Below, in pieces: positions 31,844 to 38,267 of a stretch of DNA of 38,267 nucleotides. The notes beneath the pieces are model-generated. The model was given only the letters and a program-made list of their open reading frames with translations, searched no databases and had not been told where the DNA came from. The DNA is from Lachnospiraceae bacterium. GTDB lineage: Bacteria; Bacillota; Clostridia; Lachnospirales; Lachnospiraceae. The stretch's first letter is position 1. Every line of letters starts with the position of its first letter. The stretch covers positions 1 through 38,267 of the forward strand of contig WRLH01000026.1 of NCBI GenBank assembly GCA_009777715.1, in the 5' to 3' direction. Both the position numbers and the translations under genes were made by a program.

Positions 31844-34292
31844 AAATCTGCGCCCGGCTTTGGATAATTTCAACTACTTCATGGACATTTTTCTGTCCGG
31901 CAAAAAACGAGCCCGCTTCTTCGTTGATGATGTTAACTAATGCTTCATTATATTCCCCTATCTTGTCAACTGTTAAGATATAGGCAGTAAATTTGTCAAC
32001 TTCTGCTTGCGTCATTGGGGTTAAGATGATTTCCTGCCCCTCAAGATAATATATATCATCATATTCTACTTTATTGCCGTCTTGATCCATGTAATAAGGT
32101 TTTTCCATTGCTTCTTTTGCCTTAATGTCAAATGCTTTCCGGCTAATCGGGAACATAAAGCTTTGGCTTGTTTGGAAATCTTCGGTTAAATACTGGCGTA
32201 AAAATGCCCACGCACCGTCTTGGTTTTTGGATTTGGCGGAAATTGCAAAAGACTGGTAATTGAATATTGCCGCGCCAATGCCATTATCCCCCGGAAATCC
32301 AATTGCTGTTATCTCTTCGCCAAACTGTCCCTTGGCAATGCTATTGTAATCACGGATATTATTAATGTTCGTCAGCATGAGCAAAGTGCTGTCAGTCCTT
32401 AATCTGCTTTCCCAATTATTCCAGATCCCCATCTCATCATACATCGAATAATCGATTTCTTCCGGGAACTCTTTCATGAACTCCAAAAGATGGATAAAAG
32501 CCTCATCGTCAAATTTGCAAATGCCTTTTTCCCAGTCAATAAACTGGTCGCCGCCAAAAATCATGGCATAATACATTAATGTTGACCTGACCATCATGTC
32601 AAACAAACTGGAATCCGGCATTCTCGCACTAAGCGCCTGGGCATCCCTTATCGTCCAGCCCGGCTCGCTCCCGACTAATGATGTTTTGGCAAAAACTGTC
32701 CCGATACTGAACTGCGGCGAAAAACGGTACATCTTGCCATTCATTGAATAAGCCGAAACAACATTGGGCATTAAGTCACTTACATCAAGCTCATCATCTT
32801 TGTCAATAAAGGAAAGAAAATCAGCAAATAATCCTTTCGCCATATAACTTTCAAACGGCAAATCATTGGTGACGGTCACAATGTCCGGTATCCGGCCGGA
32901 AGCAATATCAGTATTAAGCCTGGTCACCCCGGCATTCCAGTCATCACCTGTGTTATACAGACTGCCATAGTCCATTAAAGAAATGCGGTATTTTTCATTA
33001 GATTTATTAAAGCTAATGACCCGGTTACGGATTTCCCAGTCGATATAACTCCCGGCCAGCACAAGGCCAATCCGGTCAATAACATCTTCGGGCGGGACTT
33101 TTTCTAATTGGGCAAAATAATTGCGGTTTTCACTTGTGTCATAAATCATGGCTAAGAAACGGCCCGGCTCTACTGCAAATAAAGTACTGATACTGTAAAT
33201 GCTCAAATCCGAATCAACATAATTCATTAGCTTAACTGGCTCTTGGCCCAAATCATAACCATATAGGTTGTTTTGGTCAGACAAATATAAATCATAACCT
33301 GCGCCGGCGTTGATTGAATAGTTGTAGACATTGCCTTCAAAGGTGTACTCGTTGCCTAATCGTCCGCTTAAAGGATCAAACTCCTTAAAGATAATGGTCT
33401 GGTCGCCATAGTAATAAAGAAGCGTCCGCCCATCGCGGAGGTTGACAAAGTTAACGCCCCAGACATTGTCGCCAAGATCAAGTTCCAGCAAACCAAGATA
33501 AGTGCCATCTGATTCATATATGGCAAATTTTTCCATTGCTGAAACAATCAGCTTGTTCCCCGGCAAGCCAAAAATTTGGTTTACATAAAAATACTCCATC
33601 GTGTTAAGGTCAAGATTATCACTAAGCACGATTGTTTGCTTTTCGCTTCCGTCCATGCCAAGCTCAACCAAAAGATGCTGCTCCGTCTGCGTCATATAGC
33701 CGCCGGGACGGCCGATGTCCGCAATGGCGATGTCCGCTGTGGCGATATCTCTTCTAAAATTCGATTCAGCAACGATTTCTTCGCCGTTCTCTGCGCCGTT
33801 TTCCTCGCCGTTTTCTGCGCCGTTTTCGTTGCCGCTTTCTCCGCCGTTTTCGTCCCCATTATTTCCCCCCTCGCCATTTAAAAAGCTATCTAACGGCATT
33901 ATGTCCATTCCGCCGTCACCAAAACCATCATCATAAACCGGGTATTCAGTCCTCGTGGCAAAAAGCCGCCCATCACTTGTCGCTGCTACGCTTCCATAAA
34001 AAGAATTGGGCGGGGTTTTAAAGCTTACCTTTTCAAGAATATCACCGTCTGTGGAGATCCGGGCCACAAGCAGCTCGGAATCCATATAAAACTCATCCCA
34101 AACTGTCCCATACAAGAAAGCATTATCCCCGACAACAGTTATGTTTGCCCCATCGCGGAACTCGCCTGAAACCGGTAATTCGATCACGCGGTAAATATAG
34201 TCCTTTGACGCCATTTCTTCACTGCGGCTTCCGCAGCCGGGCAGCATAAGGATAAGGGCTATTACTGTGAGAAGAATTATTTTGATTTTCAT
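31824..34292 (-). CDS. Large lipoprotein: propeller-like domain fused to a family 1 solute-binding protein
   Basis: An 822-residue lipoprotein. The signal peptide ends in the lipobox LPGC with Cys20 as the lipidation site. Residues about 30-410 contain repeated short beta-strand units, suggesting a propeller-like domain. They are interrupted by a Gly/Asn/Glu-rich linker (about 139-172) encoded by near-tandem repeats. Residues about 415-822 match family 1 extracellular solute-binding proteins (VISFNKSNEKYRISLMDYGS, LPFESYMAKGLFADF, FAISAKSKNQDGAWAFLRQYL). SBPs of this family are about 400-550 residues, so this is a fusion. It probably delivers a glycan-type ligand to the MalG-like permease encoded upstream. 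The ATG at 34292 follows AGAGGTGAAC. Confidence 0.85.
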   Translation of the reverse strand: MKIKIILLTVIALILMLPGCGSRSEEMASKDYIYRVIELPVSGEFRDGANITVVGDNAFLYGTVWDEFYMDSELLVARISTDGDILEKVSFKTPPNSFYGSVAATSDGRLFATRTEYPVYDDGFGDGGMDIMPLDSFLNGEGGNNGDENGGESGNENGAENGEENGAENGEEIVAESNFRRDIATADIAIADIGRPGGYMTQTEQHLLVELGMDGSEKQTIVLSDNLDLNTMEYFYVNQIFGLPGNKLIVSAMEKFAIYESDGTYLGLLELDLGDNVWGVNFVNLRDGRTLLYYYGDQTIIFKEFDPLSGRLGNEYTFEGNVYNYSINAGAGYDLYLSDQNNLYGYDLGQEPVKLMNYVDSDLSIYSISTLFAVEPGRFLAMIYDTSENRNYFAQLEKVPPEDVIDRIGLVLAGSYIDWEIRNRVISFNKSNEKYRISLMDYGSLYNTGDDWNAGVTRLNTDIASGRIPDIVTVTNDLPFESYMAKGLFADFLSFIDKDDELDVSDLMPNVVSAYSMNGKMYRFSPQFSIGTVFAKTSLVGSEPGWTIRDAQALSARMPDSSLFDMMVRSTLMYYAMIFGGDQFIDWEKGICKFDDEAFIHLLEFMKEFPEEIDYSMYDEMGIWNNWESRLRTDSTLLMLTNINNIRDYNSIAKGQFGEEITAIGFPGDNGIGAAIFNYQSFAISAKSKNQDGAWAFLRQYLTEDFQTSQSFMFPISRKAFDIKAKEAMEKPYYMDQDGNKVEYDDIYYLEGQEIILTPMTQAEVDKFTAYILTVDKIGEYNEALVNIINEEAGSFFAGQKNVHEVVEIIQSRAQIYVNENR

Positions 34293-34354
34293 GTTCACCT
34301 CTTTTTTCTTAGATGTATATTTATTATTGCAATGCGCGAGTAAGTTTGCTTACA

Positions 34355-35422
34355 TTATCTACGTCTATCCCCAATCTTTTTATGGACAAATTCAAAAGAA
34401 TTTTTACTAATGCCCCAAAGCTTTAGCCCAACCCCTTTCATCGTCCATGTCCGGCGGCGGAAGGCGAAAAATAACATAACACTCGTTATTATTATCGGGA
34501 CAGCCAGAAAAATCACTTGGAAGACCAAAATAAACGCCAAAATATCCTCAAAACCACGCGCATAATTTTCCCAGTAAGGGAAGCGGTGCGAGGTTGAGTG
34601 CATTGACCTTGTGCCTGTCAAAGCCATAATCCTAAATAGTGATTCCAGCTTAAAGCGGGCTGTATTGTCAATTACAATCATGCTTTCTTCATTGTACCCA
34701 AAATTTTCTAAAGCAACCCGATAAGCAAACCCAGTCACCGGATTTGGCATGACGAACTCATATTGCTTTATCCCGGCTGTCCTGCCATAAGCGGAAAGCG
34801 ATTCCGCCGAAAGATAAACAAAGCCGCTGTTTAGCCCGGCCGCTTCATATAAACGCCCGCTTTCCCTTGTGATGACCCCCCTGACATAATGAGGAATCCC
34901 GCCGATTGACACTTGCATTCCGGCAATGTCAGATGAGCCAAACAATTGCCAAGCCGCTTCCTCGTCCAGAATAATCGAATCTTTCATTAAATCATGGCCG
35001 GAAAAATAAGCGCCGCTCACCAGCTTCAATGGGTGAAAGAGGAAAAAATCGCCCCCAATCCCAATCGCTTTTGATTCAAAGCTTGTGCGTTCACTTATGA
35101 TGTTAATCATCCCCATGCTTGAATAAGCGTCAATATATGCCCGGCCGCTTCCATCTAAATCATATGAAGCTTCGCGCAAGCTTTTTTCAATTTGGCTCCT
35201 GAAACTCATCACCTGATTAAGATCAAGGGCTTGGTCATCAGCAAAAAAGCAGCTGACCTGGGCAAAATCACCCTCGTTTGACCATCGCTGGGCTGCCCGC
35301 TGGCTGTCTAATGATCTTTTAAGGGCGTTTGCCGTCAAACTTAACGCGCCGCAAATAAGCAGCGAAATTAACACGGTGCTTAACAGGATTATTTGTTTTT
35401 TACTGAGCATAATTATGTTCAT
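34355..35422 (-). CDS. MacB-like permease fragment or minimal permease
   Basis: A 355-residue membrane protein. One N-terminal segment (about 8-30) is followed by a large outside domain resembling the MacB periplasmic core (GDFFLFHPLKLVSGAYFSGHD, SIILDEEAAWQLFGSSDIAGMQVSIGG). A single further segment comes near 300-322, and the protein then ends in a basic tail. Usual MacB/FtsX permeases have four membrane segments and an FtsX domain; the last two are missing. Either it is a natural two-segment form or a truncated gene. No frameshift remnant is seen downstream. The ATG at 35422 sits close to GAGGA. The neighbouring HlyD-like gene supports a MacA/MacB-type role. Confidence 0.7.
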   Translation of the reverse strand: MNIIMLSKKQIILLSTVLISLLICGALSLTANALKRSLDSQRAAQRWSNEGDFAQVSCFFADDQALDLNQVMSFRSQIEKSLREASYDLDGSGRAYIDAYSSMGMINIISERTSFESKAIGIGGDFFLFHPLKLVSGAYFSGHDLMKDSIILDEEAAWQLFGSSDIAGMQVSIGGIPHYVRGVITRESGRLYEAAGLNSGFVYLSAESLSAYGRTAGIKQYEFVMPNPVTGFAYRVALENFGYNEESMIVIDNTARFKLESLFRIMALTGTRSMHSTSHRFPYWENYARGFEDILAFILVFQVIFLAVPIIITSVMLFFAFRRRTWTMKGVGLKLWGISKNSFEFVHKKIGDRRR

Positions 35423-35443
35423 GTTCCTCAAATTCTTTAGAAG

Positions 35444-37054
35444 CTAGTTCGTTAACCTAATCTGCTGGCCCGGCGCAACTGGTTTTGTTGCCGTTGTAAT
35501 GACATAGTCATATCCGGGAATGGGAGCAATAATCGCCGTATTATTGTCATCTTGGGCGATTATCTCAACATCAACCCTGTTTGCATAATAACGGTTGCTG
35601 ATGGGCGTGTTCCTCATTTCGACCAGCAAAATAAATTTTGAGTTACTGTCTTCCCGGATTGCGCTGTTAGGAACAGTCAAATCATATTGGGCGCTTCTTT
35701 GCCCAACCGAAATATTAAGCTGCTGTCCGGCCTGGACATCATTTCCGGTCACGGTAAAGATTAACTCCTTTTGCGTGCCGGGGTTATTGGGGTCGGGACG
35801 GATTCCGGTCAGGATAACCGTAAAATCATTAAACCAAAACCAGCTGCTTTGGACCTCGGCCGGATCGCCGACACTTACCCGGCTTGCCTGTTCGTTCGTC
35901 ACCGTAAAGCTGGTGGTAAAGCCCTTTCCGGCAATCTGGATCACCGCGACGGTGGTATCAAGCTGAATCGTTTCACCTGCAACATGGTTAAGCGAGGTAA
36001 TGATTCCGGCAATCGGGGCGGTAATGGCACTTCCGGTTGATTTTTCTTCTAATCTGGCGATCTCGGCTTTTTTGGCGTCGATTTGGGCAACAAGGTTATT
36101 GAATGTCAGTTCAGCTTGGATATCGGCGACAACATCATTGCGGTTATCCGTCATCGTGCCAACCCTGTCTTGGGCATCCATTAACGCTTGTTGGGCAAGA
36201 ATCAAATTGTTTTCGGCTATTTTGATCGCGTCATTTAATTTGGTCAAATTACTATTATAACGTGCTAATATTTCGTCATATGCCCCAAAAGAAGCGTTAT
36301 ACTGCCCCTCGGATATTCTTCCGTCAAGGTACATTGCCCTTAGCGTTGTTTTCATTCTTGCCTCTATCAAGGCAGATTCAACTGAATCAAGGGCTGTTTC
36401 CCCATAATGGAGCAAAATGCCATTGACTGCCTTTAGGGCATTTTCACCTGCCCGCTCTACATTTAGAAGCAGTTCATCTTTTAGCGCAACCTGGCTGCCG
36501 GATTGAACACCAAGCGAAACCAAACGCCTGTGCATTTCCTCAACATTTCTTTCCAAGGTTTCTACTTGGTTTTCAGCATATACCTCACCGTTTAGGATAT
36601 TCGTCAGCTGATTCTTAAAATCATCATATGAGCGGAATGTCCCCGCATCAATCCTGCCAATCACGCTTGAGCGGATCGTGCCGCTAAAAAGCTGCTGCAT
36701 AAATGAAAGCTCCATGCTGGCAAGCTCATCTAAAGCCATCTTCAGCTCATTGCTTTCACCCTCTTCAAGATAATAAATGATATCATCTTTTTCGACCTCG
36801 TCACCGACCTTTAGCGGAACGCTGCTGACAACCCGGCTTTCCGTTGCGATAACACTATAAGGATCAGAAGCCTCAACCGTGCCGCTGCCCCTGATTCTTG
36901 TCGTGATACTGCCGGGCTGGACAAAAACTGTTGCTACTTCCGGCAAAGAATAATTCATAATCGTATTCGAAAAAAATGTAAGTGCCAGCAACACTGATAA
37001 AAATACGATCGCCACGTTTTTGATTAGGTCTTTTCTTTTTGTCTTTTCTTTCAT
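35444..37054 (-). CDS. HlyD/MacA-like membrane fusion protein
   Basis: A 536-residue adaptor with one N-terminal membrane anchor (about 11-32). A first barrel-sandwich half follows (SGTVEASDPYSVIATESRVVSSVPLKVGDEVEKDDIIYYL, about 56-96), then a long helical hairpin (about 100-340). The second lipoyl half comes next (AITAPIAGIITSLNHVAGETI) and then beta-barrel domains to the end. Such proteins link an ABC exporter to the wall or outer environment. In Gram-positives they accompany MacB-like permeases, and a MacB-like protein is the next gene 22 bases on. The ATG at 37054 follows AAGGGAA. The ATPase partner is not in the window. Confidence 0.85.
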   Translation of the reverse strand: MKEKTKRKDLIKNVAIVFLSVLLALTFFSNTIMNYSLPEVATVFVQPGSITTRIRGSGTVEASDPYSVIATESRVVSSVPLKVGDEVEKDDIIYYLEEGESNELKMALDELASMELSFMQQLFSGTIRSSVIGRIDAGTFRSYDDFKNQLTNILNGEVYAENQVETLERNVEEMHRRLVSLGVQSGSQVALKDELLLNVERAGENALKAVNGILLHYGETALDSVESALIEARMKTTLRAMYLDGRISEGQYNASFGAYDEILARYNSNLTKLNDAIKIAENNLILAQQALMDAQDRVGTMTDNRNDVVADIQAELTFNNLVAQIDAKKAEIARLEEKSTGSAITAPIAGIITSLNHVAGETIQLDTTVAVIQIAGKGFTTSFTVTNEQASRVSVGDPAEVQSSWFWFNDFTVILTGIRPDPNNPGTQKELIFTVTGNDVQAGQQLNISVGQRSAQYDLTVPNSAIREDSNSKFILLVEMRNTPISNRYYANRVDVEIIAQDDNNTAIIAPIPGYDYVITTATKPVAPGQQIRLTN

Positions 37055-37080
37055 ACAATTCCCTTCCCTGTCCTGTTTGC

Positions 37081-38019
37081 TTATCCTTTGATTCCGCCTT
37101 GATAAGTGATACCCTCAACTAAATAATCCTCACCATACAAGAAGACCAAAATCGGCGGGACCATATAAATTGTCGCTACCGCAAATGCCAAACCGATTTC
37201 TGCGTCTTTTATCCTTGATAAAAATACTGACAGCGGGTGGTACATTGAATCTGATATCAGTATTAATGGCTGCTCAACCATGTTCCAGTAATCAATAAAA
37301 ACTAGTATTGCGACCGAGCCAATTGCGCCTTTGCATAAAGGCAACGCGATCTTCATAAATAATTGCAATTCCCCTGCTCCGTCAATCTGGGCCGCTTCCA
37401 TATAGGCCGCCGGAATTTTGCGCATATATTTTGTCAGCAAAAAGACCGCAAACGGCGAAACAATCCCCGGAAGCCAAATCGCCCAGCGGGTATCAAGCAA
37501 ATTGAGCCAGTCCGAGACCAGAAAATTCGGGACTAGCGTAACTTGGTACGGCATTAGCATCAGTATTATGTAAGAGAAAAAAATTATTTCTTTAATCCGT
37601 CCTTGGTATCTTGTAAAGCCATAAGCCGCCAGCGTTGCAAGGGCTAATTGGAAAACAACAATCGGCACAACGAGGATGACTGAGTTCCAGAATTTCATCA
37701 AGTAATCAGGGCTTTTCAGCAAGACGGTGTTGTACTGGCTAAACGAGACCATGTCGGGAATAAACTTAAGGTTCACCTTTTCGGAGATAAAAACTTTTCC
37801 CCCAGTATCAGTCGTCTGGAAGACTTGGCCGTAATTTGCTGATATTTCTGAGGCCTTCATAAAGGAGTTCGTTATCGTTAAGAAAGTCGGCATTAAAAAG
37901 AGTACCGCAAAGAAAACCGCAACTGTTGTCGCCAGCATGATTTTGGCAAGGCCGATGTTCCTGCGGCGGGCTGCCCTCTTTTTTATTGTTTTGTGCCAAT
38001 TCTTAAGTGATACGTCCAT
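37081..38019 (-). CDS. Carbohydrate-type ABC transporter permease (MalG/UgpE family)
   Basis: A 312-residue inner-membrane permease of the binding-protein-dependent family. It has about six membrane segments and the cytoplasmic EAA loop EAAQIDGAGELQLFMKIALP that contacts the ATPase. The end GITYQGGIKG is typical of MalG-type subunits. The ATG at 38019 has a weak AGGG site; a TTG one codon earlier is possible. It would normally work with a MalF-type permease, an ATPase and a solute-binding lipoprotein. The lipoprotein is three genes downstream; the rest may lie beyond the window. It is followed by the HlyD-like gene after 26 bases. Confidence 0.9.
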   Translation of the reverse strand: MDVSLKNWHKTIKKRAARRRNIGLAKIMLATTVAVFFAVLFLMPTFLTITNSFMKASEISANYGQVFQTTDTGGKVFISEKVNLKFIPDMVSFSQYNTVLLKSPDYLMKFWNSVILVVPIVVFQLALATLAAYGFTRYQGRIKEIIFFSYIILMLMPYQVTLVPNFLVSDWLNLLDTRWAIWLPGIVSPFAVFLLTKYMRKIPAAYMEAAQIDGAGELQLFMKIALPLCKGAIGSVAILVFIDYWNMVEQPLILISDSMYHPLSVFLSRIKDAEIGLAFAVATIYMVPPILVFLYGEDYLVEGITYQGGIKG

Positions 38020-38052
38020 CAATTCTGCCCTATTATGTTATGTCCTATGTAT

Positions 38053-38097
38053 TTTTGCTTAATATATTCCGTTGTATTTTGCTTAATATATTCCGCG
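38053..38097. repeat. Direct repeat upstream of the permease gene
   Basis: TTTGCTTAATATATTCCG occurs twice about 25 bases apart (near 38054 and 38079). The second copy runs straight into the palindromic element. Confidence 0.7.
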
Positions 38098-38267
38098 CGT
38101 TTGAGAGTTGCCGATTCAACGTCCGACCCGCTCTCGCTCCGAGAGGATTCCCCGCGCGTTTGAGAGTTGCCGATTCAACGTCCGACACGCTTTCGCTCCG
38201 AGAGAAATGTTGCGTTACATAAATTCGCAAAATACGCGAATTAAGTAACGACATTTCTCAAGGGTCG
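38093..38267. repeat. Nested palindromic element, copies 3a (partial) and 3b (cut by window end)
   Basis: A 59-bp unit starting CCGCGCGTTTGAGAG occurs twice (38093 and 38152). The first copy stops after CTCCGAGAG. The second continues into the full central hairpin, with arms GAGAAATG...TTCGC (38202-38229) and GCGAA...CATTTCTC (38236-38259). It then reaches AGGGTCG at the edge. Compared with 6252-6379 the hairpin differs at paired positions in a compensatory way. Confidence 0.85.

Overview
This window reads as a chromosomal segment of a low-to-mid GC, Gram-positive anaerobe, most likely class Clostridia and probably Lachnospiraceae or a close relative. The grounds are AGGAGG-type ribosome binding sites, a plsX-acpP-rnc-smc-ftsY block, a DUF5688 protein (a family I associate with Lachnospiraceae), a stand-alone Pta, a single-ACT threonine ammonia-lyase and a LytTR regulator. 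The assignment is inference; no rRNA or tRNA is present to anchor it.

Layout. 1-2070: a self-regulated drug-efflux type ABC system (TetR, ATPase, permease cut by the window edge) with a clear promoter and operator. 2200-6085: a membrane-anchored GH25 lysozyme, a DUF1624 membrane acyltransferase and an Xaa-Pro aminopeptidase. 6085-6794: a gene-free, repeat-rich stretch holding a nested palindromic element, a 26-bp perfect palindrome and an 8-bp microsatellite just before citrate synthase. 6795-13331: metabolism and translation (citrate synthase, ThrC, a DUF5688 protein, EF-P, IlvA). A probable 6S RNA and a second palindromic element lie between EF-P and IlvA. 13381-14805: a lower-GC HEPN/ApeA-like protein, probably a defence gene. 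14914-22368: ftsY, an unknown alpha-helical protein, smc, rnc, acpP and plsX, which probably form one operon. 22589-23302: a LytTR regulator on the opposite strand, lying between plsX and rpmF, which are neighbours in many bacteria. 23807-28332: a large secreted GLUG-repeat surface protein with an unknown downstream partner, behind a leader that looks like an attenuator. 28592-31843: Pta, TmcAL and TcdA. 31824-38019: an operon mixing a sugar-type ABC transporter (permease and a very large lipoprotein) with MacA/MacB-like subunits. 38093-38267: two more copies of the palindromic element, the second cut by the window end.

The most novel item is the dispersed nested palindrome (6252-6379, 11977-12069, 38093-38267). 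Its copies differ at paired positions in a compensatory way, so the fold seems to be under selection. Other leads are the probable 6S RNA, the ApeA-like HEPN protein, a LytTR regulator with Glu at the phosphoacceptor position, an operator-like tandem repeat between plsX and that regulator, a structured thrC leader and the hybrid transporter operon. No CRISPR array, insertion sequence, tRNA or rRNA was seen.
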